This document shows positions 25,062 through 36,114 of a DNA stretch of 64,000 nucleotides, one piece after another. A program made the translations under genes and the position numbers. How positions within the stretch are numbered: position 1 is the first letter of the stretch; every line of letters begins with the position of its first letter. A model generated the notes under the pieces. It did no database searches, had not been told where the DNA came from, and was given only the letters and a program-made list of their open reading frames with translations. The stretch is from Prinsepia uniflora (taxonomy: Eukaryota; Streptophyta; Magnoliopsida; Rosales; Rosaceae). Where the stretch lies: assembly GCA_032719365.1 (NCBI GenBank), contig CM064866.1:3825781-3889780 (forward strand), given 5' to 3'.

Positions 25062-25493
25062 TATGGGTGGGCATATCGTTCCGAAATATCGATCATCCCG
25101 TTTTGTATCATATCAAATCAGAAAAAATTGAATAGTAAAATCGAATGGATGATCGGTACCGTACTGGTTTAAATCAGTACTAGATCGGTTTTGATGTTAG
25201 GGAATACCGTCTCATACCGAAACCGAACTGGTTTTATATTTTTTAATTAATTAAAAGTTAAATTAAATCCAAAAATAGATTAACCCTAATAGTCTAATAC
25301 CTTAACATGCTAATAGCTAATGATGGATTTAATTGTATGTTAATTTTAGTTGATAGATTTAATTGTATGTTAATTTTAGTTGATAGATTTAATTGTATGT
25401 TATGTTAATTTTAGGATTTTTAAGTTGATGGAGTTAATTTTAGTTGATGTATTGAGATTAATTGATTACCTTATGAATTTTCTATACATTTTG

Positions 25494-28001
25494 TGTCATG
25501 CCCCGAAAATTCGAAAAAGGAAAATTTGGAAACTTTGGGGAAAATGACGATTTTGTCCTTGGAATTGGGCAAACGGTTGACTTTTTATTCGAGCGGTCCA
25601 ACGGATTTTGACCGATGACTGTGGCGTAGTTCGGGACGTCACGAATTCATAGACAGGTGGCACGTCCAATTCTGGTATTCGAGGAGAAAGTTATGACGTG
25701 CAGAAGTTGGTAAAAGGGGCTGAAAATTGACTTTTTGACCGGGACCTTGTTTGGACTTTCCGGAAGTACCGTTGGATAGGTCTCGGGACGCTGAATCCGT
25801 AGACAGGCGGCATGCGTCAATCGGAGTCCGAATGAAATAGTTATGGGTCAAGAACGAGGAGGGGTATTTTGGTAATTAGTATGGCAAGGGTAAAATGGTA
25901 ATTTTGCCACAGCATGGTATATGGGACGGTTGTCCTAGCTGATTCAGCTAAATTGGATGAGGATTTATTGCTGGATGACATGTGTCACTTGATGAGGGAG
26001 ATTAGTAGCACTTGAGTGCTTTGGTGTATACTTAAATTAATTAATTAATCTGTTGTATAATTAGCACTTAGTTAATACTCGACCAAGAAAAACAAACAGA
26101 GAACACCATTTTCTACCCCCTTGATCGATTCTCAGCAGCAACAGAGGGGAACAAGTGAATTGAGTGACCAATTCAGTGTGTTTTAGAGAGAAAAACCGAA
26201 AGAGGAACCCCGAAATTCCTACCCGAACGGTATTGAGAACACCCGAAAATCCACCTAAATCCATAAATATTGAATTTGAAGTTGTGGGCGGTTTCAATCG
26301 AAATTGACGAGAGAGTTAGCCTTCTGGGAGTTCAACGAAGCGAACCACCTCAACTGGAACGAAAATTGGTGGAGAATCCACGAAGAACAGGCCCTGTGAC
26401 ATCCGCTGATTGTGGGAGTTGAGTTCAGATAATTGGAGGTATGAATTCATGAAATTGGTTTGGAATTCAAGTTTAGAATGAGTATAGGATACTTCCTGTG
26501 CAATCAATTGAATAAAACAGTGTGAAATTGGACAGAACCCGATTAGTGACCCGTCGGGTATCTATGTTGAGTCGTGGACTTTGGGGCATGGTTTCACGAA
26601 ATTAAGTTGACAGACCCTTAATCCATATTAACTTGATGCTAATGAGTGAAAGAAACGGTAAAATTGAGTTCGAATTGGTGAAGAACTAATCGGGTCTGAT
26701 CGCGGGTCGTAGGCTCCGTTTATCAGAGAAACGGGTAAGGAAGAACACTGTTCACGGTTACTGTAGCAAGGCGCGTGAACTCACGCGCAGCCGCTTGCGG
26801 CGGCGCGTGAGGGCGCGTGGTGACTGTTCTGGGAAAGTGGTCAACATGTGTTTTATTCTATACAGTGTAACGATCATTTTGGGTTTGGTTTCGAATCAAT
26901 CGGATACCGTCTCGATAATGTTTCGAGGGTCCGAAGGTTTAAGTTACGTATTTAATTAATAGTAAATTCCCGGAAAATTATGGGAAAATTAGATGATGTA
27001 AATTGACTTGTTAGTAACCTTGAATAATGATTGTGAACAGGATTCGAGATTCCGAACGAGTGTCGGAAATTACGGAAACGCGTGTAGCGCGGGAAACGAG
27101 CAGTTGGACGGTGTGTGAGTGGACGTTTGTTTTATAAATTGATATGCATGCATAGTTAAATGTTTTACATGATTTCTGACACGATTTGAATTGCATTGAT
27201 TTGATATGATTATTTTGAGATTTAATGATTATTTTAATTAGTGCTTCGGGCACGTTTTACGAGAACATGTGAAATGACTGTTTTGAGCGCAGACCCGGGA
27301 TTTGTGATTGGTTTTGACTTGGATTATGAGTTGAGAAATTGATTTAATGGATTTGTGATGTTTTCGGATATGATTTTACGGATTTGCGTGTATTGAATTA
27401 TTTAATGATTTTACGGATTGACGAGAAATGAGATTTGGGCATATGGCCCCGTGATAGTCGTTTTGACATGGTTTTGATGCTTGATTTGACATAATGTTTT
27501 TGATTGTGTATTGATGTTTGATGACTCCAGATGCGTAATTCCTGGAGGGACCGGATGTGTAATTCCCAGTGAGGCTGGATGTGTAATTCCCAGCAATGGA
27601 TGACGACTCTGGATGTGTAATTCCCAGAGGATCCTCGGATGTGTAATTCCCGAGTTATATGCTTTATTATTATGGTGAACTGATTTTATAAAATGATTTA
27701 AATGATTTATGTGTTTTTCCCTATGCATGCATGGTTTGTAAAACTGGAGGGTAAAGGATGTCTTTTATAAATATATTTTAACGAATATATTTTTGTCCAC
27801 TCACACCTTTGTTTTTTATGACCCTCCAGGCCGTGGCACGACACTCGGGGTGGATTACGAGGCGGAGGCATGAGCAGAAATCAGTGCAGTTATCCCTAGT
27901 CTGACGGGTGCTGAAGGATACTTTCGGGATTTCAGTCGACTTGTCAGACGGGAGCAGGACCGGGCACAGTCATCGGGGTCCAGTTGGGACAGGTCCTGTC
28001 A
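25494..28001 (+). mobile_element. Solo LTR B (same LTR family), 2508 bp
   Basis: It runs from TGTCATGCCCCGAAAATTCG to GGTCCTGTCA and is flanked by a perfect 5-bp TSD TTTTG (25489-25493 and 28002-28006). It has a GCGCGTG/CACGCG block near 26768-26820 and inverted boxes GTGAGTGGAC (27115-27124) and GTCCACTCAC (27795-27804). A perfect 9-bp stem CTGGAGGGT/ACCCTCCAG (27744-27752/27821-27829) encloses the second box. Confidence 0.88.
27525..27654 (+). repeat. Five tandem hairpins with constant 11-nt loop and changing stems
   Basis: The loop is ATGYGTAATTC in every unit. The stems are CTCCAG/CTGGAG (27525-27547), CCGG/CCAG with one mismatch (27551-27569), GCTGG/CCAGC (27574-27594), CTCTGG/CCAGAG (27607-27629) and CTCGG/CCGAG (27634-27654). 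Four of the five are perfect although the stems differ, which is the pattern expected if pairing is conserved. Confidence 0.8.
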
Positions 28002-29051
28002 TTTTGAGCAATATTTGTTACCCAACAAGAGGCCTAATTTCTCAATTTCATCAAAAGGTTGCTTTTAGAAATTCAATCAAATATTCGAAAAATGAAATTA
28101 TGAATTTGGGCTCAAAACTGAAACTGTACCGAATATAACTAGTACGGTACAATATCAATTTCATATTTTGAAATATCGTACCGTACCAAACCAGTTAAAA
28201 TCATTTGGTACGGTTTCGGTATCACCTCCATACCGAACCATGCACAGGGCTAATACAATTAGAACTTGCTCAATAGTAGGTACTGATATTTCTCTTTGTA
28301 AATAAAATTTCAAATTTGATTATGATTGGTGTTATCCTAGTTAATTGGCTCTAAAAAATTGAATCGAAAATCAGACCAAATTGAAACTGAACCTAAAAAA
28401 ATCAAATCGAACCGAGTACAATCCGGTTCAATTTTGGTTCTTGATTTAACGAAACCAAACCGAACTAAATGAAACGGGCTTCTGTTTTTGGAAGCCCAGC
28501 CCAAGAAACCAGGTGGAAGCCTCTATTTTTAAAAGCCCAGCCCAAGCAACCAGGTGGAAGCCCAGCCCGGGCCCAACCCCAGAAGCAATTGTCCAACCCA
28601 GCCCAAAAAACTAGGTGGAAGCCCAACCCAATCCCAGTCTTCAAAATGACGTTGTCTCCAAACCCTAATTTTTTTTTTATACTCAGTTGGGTTTTTCCAC
28701 TTCGCCGTCTCTCATTTCTCACTCTTTTTTTTTTCCTCTATGTGAGTACATTTTCCTCTGTGCTCTCATTCTTGCTTCTCACAAAGACAGAGATAGAGTT
28801 GCACTCTCATGATCTCATCCTCTCAACTCTCAAGCCTCTCATGTCTCATGCCTCTCATCCTCACCTTCGATCATCTGTCTCTCACTCATCTTTCTCAGTC
28901 CTTTCAGTCCCCGACTCTCACCGGTCTCTTCCGTTCTTGGTTTCTCACGTTCTTCGCTTATCCCTCTCATCTGGTTCACGGTCGAGCGATTGAGGGTTGG
29001 GGAGATGGTGATCAAATAACGGTTGTGGGAGATGGTGGATCGAGCGTTGAG

Positions 29052-31847
29052 TGTAACACCCCGGAAATTCGAGGATTCCCATATTGTAATTTATTGTGTG
29101 ATTTGACGATTTTACCCTTGTGATTGGTATGGTCAAATGTTGACTTTTTGATTGATGAACTAAATGGACTTTGACCTATGACCGTGACGTAGTTCGGGAC
29201 GTCACGAGTTCATAGACAGGTGGTACGTCCAATTCGGACGATCAGGGTAAAAGTTATGACTTTCGGAAGTTCAGGGGCATTACCGTAATTTGGACTCTCG
29301 GGGGAAAATGTTGACTTTTCTTTTGACAACTAATTTTCAGTTGACTCAAGGACCGTTGGGTAGGCCTCGACGTCCTGAGTCCGTAGACAGGCGGCACGCC
29401 GAAATCGGACTTCGTACGAGGAAGTTATGGTCAGAAACGTGAATTCGGGAAGTTCGGGTCTCGGTTTTCGTGTCGAATATTATATTCAGAAATTCTGATT
29501 GAAGGACACCTGGGGAGTGACAAGTGTCACTCACCCATTGGCTAGATTGGATCAGATCCACTATTGGATTAATTAACATTTGAATCAGCTTTAAATTTCA
29601 GCCTTTGGATTGAAAACCCCAGATCTGATCTCAGCCCTTGATCTCATTTTGAGATTCAATCTGGGCCGTCCGTTCTTTCCCTCCATTTCTTTATAATTCA
29701 TACCCGCAGAACACTCTGTCCATTTCGATCAAGCATCCCAGCTAACCATCCACTCACTGTGTCTGCGTGTTGGGGGACTCCCTGGGGAGACTGAGCGACG
29801 GCAGTGAGCACGGCGGAGGACGGCGGCGAGGAAGGAAGCAGGGGAAACCCGTGGCGGTTTCAACCCAGATTTTTGGTAAAACCATTTCCCACGTTTAAAT
29901 TGGTCCGTTATGAATCCTAATCAACTCTAGGAACCTCCAGGAACCTTCTGGATTTGAGCCCGTGGCCGGTAGAGCTCAGGGCGGTGGCACAACTGCGACG
30001 GGAGGCCGGTGCTGTTCTTCGAGGTAGGTCCTCGATTCAATCCGTTTTTCTCAATTCTATTTACATAGAACCAATCTAGGGACTAAGACGAGTAATTAGG
30101 AAATGAAAGGAATGAAAATGATCCAGAAATGAAGAAATGGCAACCGGGTCGTGATCGCGGGTCTGATCGACCCGAGTTGCAGGAAAACGGGTCAACCCGT
30201 CTGAGGACAGCGATGATGACGTGGCACCCTGTCAGTCTGTCAGGTGACGTGGACCAACCGTGAGCCGACACGTGTCACATGTCAGTGCACAGTCAGCACT
30301 GACATGTCAGTGACGTGGCCCAATCAGGGACTGCCACGTGTCACTGACATGTCAGTGACGTGGACCAGTGCCGTGCTGACACGTGGCACATGTCAGATCT
30401 GACACGTGGCCTGACAGATCAGTGGCGTGGACCAATCTGATGTTGACACGTGGCACCTGTCAGAGTCTGACATGTCAGACCTGACAGCTGTCAGATGACG
30501 TCAGCATGACGTCATGCTGACGTCAGCAGTGACGTCAGCGATGACGTCAGCAGGAACTGTTCCTGCGTTAACCGCCGCGTTGACCGGCGCGTGGGGGCGC
30601 GTGTGAACAGTGTTTCTGGTGGGACCACCACCATTCTTTAGGTTTCGACGATCCGGATCCAATGGCGGTGGTTTCGGGTCGATCGGAGATCATTAAGTTG
30701 GTCAAAATAAGGTTTATTGCCTTGGAAAGCGCGTTCGGGCGGCTTTCCCGGGTCGGTTTCGACCTAGGCTTTCATGGTTGAATGTTAGGGGTTTGTATTG
30801 ATCTTTACGAATACTTTGGATATGCCAGGGGTTGTGTAATCGTACCAGAACGAGGGTATACGTTCGGTTTTCGGCAGGACTGTACTGTGAGTGGGCCATT
30901 TTCTTAAACCCTTGTGTGCATAAATGTTTTCTGGTTTTATTATACTTATTCACATGCTAAAACAATGATGGTTTTGATGATATGGAAAATATGGTTATGG
31001 CACGTTTCACGGTATTTGGGCTTGAGACCCGTCCGATGAAACTGAATGATTGGTTCGGATTCTATTTATGTATATATATGTTTGCATGTGGATATCAATA
31101 AAATGTATTTGTTACTGCACTGTATAGATCCTTCCATATTGTATTGTCTCCTCCGGATGAGGTACCCCGGAGAGGTCACGGACGTCTAGAACGTCCAGCG
31201 TCTATGACGCTAAGCATCGGGGATGCTGTACCCGAACGGGGTTCGGGGATTGAACTCGGAAATTGAGACCCGAGTGGCACGCGTAGCCTTGTGATTGTGA
31301 CCTTATTGGACGTCAGGGACGTCAGACATCAGGGATGTCGGGATTGGAGTGTATAGTGCAGCAACTAAAATTATGGTTATGGTTTTATTATATGCCTTAT
31401 GGTTCATATTATATGGTTATTGATTTTGAATTATGCTGCACGCATGTTTGGAAAATGGAGGGGTAAATTATATGTTTTACTTATTAAACGATTTCATAAA
31501 CTTGTGTTTCGGTCCACTCACCCTTACTGTTTTGATAACCCCTCCAGGTCGGGAAACTGAGGTAGAGGAGGAACCAGAGGCTGAGGCATAGATCTACTTC
31601 TGCGTACCTGAACCCCTGCTGGGCGGTGTACCCGCAGGTTTACTTTAGAGTCGTGCTCGCAAATTTGTAATTTTGGATTATATCCCTTGTCTGACATTCG
31701 TTTAATTCGGATTTGATGTATGACTTTAATTTGGTTATTTATGCTTTTAAATGTTTTGAGGTTAAAATTGGTATGAATTATTGGGTGTCAGACGGGAGTA
31801 GGGCACGTCCCCTTGTGGTCCCTGCGGGATCGGGGCGGGTCCTGTCA
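29052..31847 (+). mobile_element. Solo LTR C (same LTR family), 2796 bp
   Basis: It runs from TGTAACACCCCGGAAATTCG to GGGTCCTGTCA with a perfect 5-bp TSD TTGAG (29047-29051 and 31848-31852). Inverted boxes are GTGAGTGGGC (30887-30896, one mismatch) and GTCCACTCAC (31512-31521). A perfect 9-bp stem TGGAGGGGT/ACCCCTCCA (31456-31464/31538-31546) encloses the second. Hairpins AGCGTC/GACGCT (31197-31211), AGCATC/GATGCT (31213-31227), GACGTC/GACGTC (31309-31323) and GACATC/GATGTC (31325-31339) parallel those of the young element. Confidence 0.88.
30269..30549. promoter_or_regulatory. Dense cluster of G-box and TGACGTCA palindromes inside solo LTR C
   Basis: CACGTG occurs at 30269, 30335, 30380, 30403 and 30447. 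TGACGTCA occurs at 30496, 30507, 30518, 30530 and 30542. Many TGACATGTCA-like palindromes lie between. Several G-boxes are in the ABRE-like context ACACGTGGC. These are consensus sites of plant bZIP (ABF/HY5/TGA) and bHLH factors. Whether they are bound is unknown. Confidence 0.7.
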
Positions 31848-32948
31848 TTGAGGGTTGAGGGATATGGTGATCGATCGAGGGTTATGGGAGATGGTGGATC
31901 GAGTGATTGAGGGTTCAGGGATGAATATTCTGCATCATCTTCATCTTCGAGGATAGTTAGTTTCAAATTTCGATTTGGCATTTCTGATTTAGGGTTTAGA
32001 ATTGGGGTTTCGATTTGGGGTCTCGATTATTATTTCAAATTTTGATTTCACATTTATTGTTTTGATTATTATTGCTTTGTTGTTTCTTGAGTTTCGATCT
32101 GTACAAATCGAAGGTTTTTTCTCGTTTGGACATGGATGATGGATTCTGTCGAAAAATTGGTTAAACCAGTTCAAAATCAAACCAAATCGGTTTAATCGAT
32201 TTTCAATTCAAACGATTTTAGGGTTGAGAATCAGACCGAACCGAAACCGGTTCCCTAACTTGTTTGATTTTGGTTTCAGCAAAAAATAAAATAAAAATCG
32301 AAACGAAAAACCGATTAACAAGGCTAATTGGTGTTTAGAGATTACATGCGGTAGTTACCTCCTTTTTTTGTGTGTCTCATCCTGATTATTATTTGATATT
32401 AGAGTTTTTCATCTAATATATGGGCTTTACCACCCAGAGGGTAGCAGTTTTTTTATATGATTCGATATATGATTTAAAATTTGCATGAAATTTATTTGGA
32501 TCAGTCCATATGATTAAAATTTTGGGTTAAATTGTTAATTCGTATAATGACTTATTATTCCATTTAATAAATTGGTAGATTTCGAGTCAACTTGAAAAAC
32601 CATATAATGACATATAGATTAATTTGTTTAATAAACATATCAATCACTAACTTATCATTTTACTCATCTATATATCTATTAAATCTTATAGTGTAAATAG
32701 GTTAAACATGTTAAACAAGACATAAGTTAATTTAGTGACCAATTTATTAAATGGGTACATGAGTTATCCGGTTCATTAATAGATCTGATTCAGATTGGAC
32801 ATTTTTGACACAGTTATTAAAAGAATCAGATTCGAGTTGAACATATTTAGGTAAATAAAGTTTATGACACGATACAAACCCAACGCAGTACTATCCATTG
32901 CCAATCTAACCAGTGAGTTAGTATTAGTTCATATATTAAATTTTATAT

Positions 32949-33331
32949 AATTCAATACTAATATCATCAGTATCATATTTATTCATTTCACACGTTCAAT
33001 TATAAATTTATAACGGATTGAGTTTATATAAAAGTTTTTGGTTGTGCAATGTAGACCTAAGCCACGTACACAGCATTCAATCCCTACATTGACACATGAA
33101 CATAAATGGTGATGGGACTTTTGGGCCAACCCTAGAAAGAATACAGGACAAGAAATTGAAGGTACACATGACATTTTTTAATGTTCCAAATAATTTGTTT
33201 CAAAGGGTTGTGTCATCTGTGTTCGTGTCGATCAATAGTTGTTGTGTTTAAAAATTTTAATCAATCAATTTTTAACAAATTATGCTCAAATAAACATATA
33301 TTAATTGTTGTTATATTATTATTATTATTAA
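32949..33331. repeat. Diverged direct duplication, copy 2 (empty site for the MITE)
   Basis: It is the partner of 23821-24166. It keeps an uninterrupted AAACATATATTAATTG junction and runs into an ATT-type repeat, without the 760-bp MITE. Confidence 0.75.
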
Positions 33332-35025
33332 CAACTTTAATCATCATTTTGGAAGTCCAAATTGTGAACTTTTGTGGCATGCATGGGCTGACTTTTTATA
33401 TTATTCATATAATTATTATAAGACAGATGATTCTATTCCATGACAGTACCTTTTTTCCAAGCCAAAAAACGAAGTGATCGAGAATGGCAATTGAAATTAA
33501 ACAACGCCTGTAAAAAGGATCTTTGCTTTTCAGATGTTCCCTTTTTTTTTTTTTTAAGATGTTCCCTGCAAATTTTGATTATTCTCCTTTTACTGATATA
33601 CTAATGAGCTTTTCAATTATAATCGGGTGGCTCAATCATACATTCAATTCATTTGAAGAAATTAATAATAGGATCATTACGGTTGATAATATGATCAATA
33701 AAATAATGTTAATTGTGAGTTAAATACGGTGATTTTTTATTTTGTTAACGTGAAAACCTTTTTAAGGTAAATTCACATTGGATTCGCTCTTGTTATGTAA
33801 AATTACTACGAGATCAAACTTGTGTAGCAACTTATCTCAGACATCTCATTCCACTTAAACGTAATTTGATTATATTGAGTCTATAATGTATGAATAACAC
33901 ACAAACATAAATTCGTTCTAATTACCCGCTATGTTACTCAAAATAATGATAGAGACTACTGTTGTTTCGTTCTCTAATAAAATCATAATCATTTGGAAAT
34001 ATATATTTTTTTATCTCTTTTTGTTCTATTACGTTTTAAAAATATAATTTTATATTTATTTCTTATGAAATGTAGGTAAAGTAAAGCAATATTATAATTT
34101 ATGGGATTCTCAAAATAAATTTATTCAGAATTTAAATTTATGATCAACAATGAATTTATAAAAGAGCTAATAAATTTTAATTTTAATTTGATTCGGTTAC
34201 TTTAATTTAAGGGCAAAATTGGTATAGAGTTTTGACAAAAAGATCTCGACTAATATTTGGACTCAATTGAAAGATAGTTAATTAATTTTTTTATCAGATA
34301 ATTAGACATATTCACTATATTGAACAAATAAATACATAAATTTGAAGGCTCAACAACATAATCCATTCAAAGAGTGCATCATGCATATACTTTAAAATTA
34401 ACCCATAAATATAACCAATTGAAAAATATCAAAGGTGGAGTCCGGTGGGTCAAGGAGTAGAAACCAGTGATGGAAAATTCAAAACAAGTCGTGGTAAAGA
34501 GCATTTTGTAAGGAAGAGGTTAAGACTTGAAGTTTTGTGGATAAAACTTGAGATGATGATGGAAGCACATATCGGGAGAAATATAGTTTTAATTTTTGGA
34601 CTAATTAATATCTAAGAATCCCTTGAACATATCAAGTGACTTTCCTTCGTCAATACAAAAAGTTTTGATTTTGGCAATTGGACATAGACAGATGATCATT
34701 TTAAGAAGGCAACGAGTTGGTGCACAACGAAAGGGGAAGTGAGTGGGAGTCATTTTCGGAAGGATTTGTTTCTTTAGCCAGTGATGAGCTTTTGTTGTTT
34801 GCTTCATGTATTCAACTCAAAAGAGTAAAGATTTTTTACATTTTTTACCTGAAGAGTATGGTCAGTTTCCCTTTTCTAAGAACTTTAGGTCGAAACCCTA
34901 ATAAGGTAGCTGGACAACAAATTCTCCTTCCTTACATGTGCATCTATATGGATGTCGATTTGTCGGTATGACTAAAAAATTTGACAGTTACTGATCAGAA
35001 ATGGACCATTGAAGGGGGTAGCATT
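33332..35025. other. AT-rich intergenic sequence, nothing recognised
   Basis: No gene or repeat was recognised. A phrase near 34700-34735 faintly recalls the N-terminus of ribosomal protein L8 but is too short to call. Confidence 0.45.
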
Positions 35026-36114
35026 TGTCATAACCCGACCTTCTATAATAGAATATTGTTTGCTTTGGGACCATCCCTCACGATTTTGTTATCGGGAGCT
35101 CACGTTCAACTCCCCAGTGGGTTGCCCATCATGGGATTGCACCAGCCCCTACTCGCTTAACTTTGGAATTCCCTAAGAATTCAAAGCAGTGAGCTCTCAA
35201 AAGACCTCATGTTAGATAGATGCACACCCACACATATAAGACGCATCATCCAGATCCCCCGGGTGATGTGGGATTGCTAACCATGCCTTCAAGGCATGAG
35301 TCCTCACAATCCACCCCCTTGGGGCCCAGCATCCTCTTTGGCACACTCAATTTCACCCGGGGTTGGGCGCTGATACAAAATTGCCACAACCCTACCTTCT
35401 CTAACAAGATATTATATGTTTTGGGATCAGCCATCACGATTTTGTTTTCGGGACCTCACGTACAACTTCCCAGTGGGTCACCCATTATGGGATTGCACCA
35501 ATCCCTACTCACTTCAAGGCATGAGTCATCACAATCCACCCCCTTGGGGCCCAACGTCCTCGTTGGCACACTCAATTCCACCCGGAGTTGGACTATGATA
35601 CAAAATTGTCACGACCCGACCTTCTCCAACAGGATATTATCCACATTGGGATCAGCCATCACGATTTTGTTTTCGGGAGCTCACGTACAACTTCCCAGTG
35701 GGTTACTCATCCTGCGATTGCACCAGCCCCTACTCACTTCAAAGCATGAGTCCTCACAATCCACCCCCTTGGGGCCCAGTGTCCTCGCTTGCACACTCAA
35801 TTCCGCCTGGGGTTGGACTCTGATACAAAATTGTCACGACCCGACCTTCTTCAACAAGATATTATCCGCTTTGGGATCAACCATCACGATTTTGTTTTCG
35901 GGAGCTCACGTACAACTTCCCAGTGGGTTACTCATCCTGCGATTGCACCAGCCCCTACTCACTTAATTTTGGAGTTCCCTAGGAATCCAAAGTCATTGAG
36001 CTCTCAAAAGACCTCTTGTTGGATAGATGCGCCCACACATATAAGACGCATCCCCTAAATCCCTCCGGACGATGTGGGATTGCTAACCATGTCTTCAAGG
36101 CATGGATACTCACA
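35026..36114 (-). mobile_element. Tandem Cassandra-type TRIM array: four LTRs and three internal domains
   Basis: The LTRs (plus-strand TGTCACGACCCGACC... to ...GGCATGAGTCCTCACA) are at 35026-35308, 35382-35533, 35607-35758 and 35832-36114. The three internal domains are only about 73 bp. On minus each has a primer-binding site TTGTATCAGAGTCC just after the LTR, close to the initiator tRNA-Met site, and a purine tract AAGGGGGTGGA before the next LTR. The outer LTRs are 283 bp. The two inner ones are 152 bp and share one deletion. Each LTR carries a 5S-rRNA-like segment in minus orientation, which is diagnostic of Cassandra. No matching TSD was found (GCATT and ACCTT), so the ends have decayed or recombined. 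Confidence 0.88.
35106..35197 (-). other. 5S-rRNA-like domain in a Cassandra LTR
   Basis: Read on minus it contains AAAGTTAAGCGAGTAGGGGC and GATGGGCAACCCACTGGGGA, which align with 5S rRNA CAGTTAAGCG...GATGGGTGACCTCCTGGGAA (A-box and C-box region). A similar domain is in the last LTR. The inner LTRs keep only part of it. It is a relic promoter domain, not a functional 5S gene. Confidence 0.8.

Larger units (their letters stand above)
25062..28252. mobile_element. Non-autonomous hAT-like element (copy B), split by a solo LTR
   Basis: It is flanked by a perfect 8-bp TSD ATACAATT (25054-25061 and 28253-28260). The ends are TATGGGTGGGCATATCG and, in reverse complement, TAGCCCTGTGCATGGTTCGG. Without the nested LTR it is about 0.7 kb. 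A 26-bp unit with core TTTAATTGTATGTTAATTTTAG recurs near 25325-25415 (shown here as its 22-bp degenerate outline TTTAATTG...TTTTAG). No transposase is present. Confidence 0.82.
28333..32326. mobile_element. Non-autonomous hAT-like element (copy C), split by a solo LTR
   Basis: It has a perfect 8-bp TSD ATTGGTGT (28325-28332 and 32327-32334). The ends are TATCCTAGTTAATTGGCTC and, in reverse complement, TAGCCTTGTTAATCGGTTTT. Without the LTR it is about 1.2 kb. An open frame at 28469-28993 is low-complexity (Ser/Leu-rich, CT-rich DNA) and has no recognisable domain. Confidence 0.85.

Noticed and set aside
28469..28993. 174-codon open frame rich in Ser and Leu
   Set aside because: CT-rich DNA inside a hAT-like element; composition explains it and no domain is seen.
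34690..34760. Phrase RVGAQRKGK recalling ribosomal protein L8
   Set aside because: Only a few residues match before a stop; too weak for a pseudogene call.
35220..35966. 248-codon open frame with repeated HESSQSTPLGP units
   Set aside because: It runs through the Cassandra LTR array. The repeats in the translation are the tandem LTRs themselves, with no protein family match.
35106..36000. Functional 5S rRNA genes
   Set aside because: The 5S-like segments are diverged, truncated in the inner units, and embedded in TRIM LTRs.
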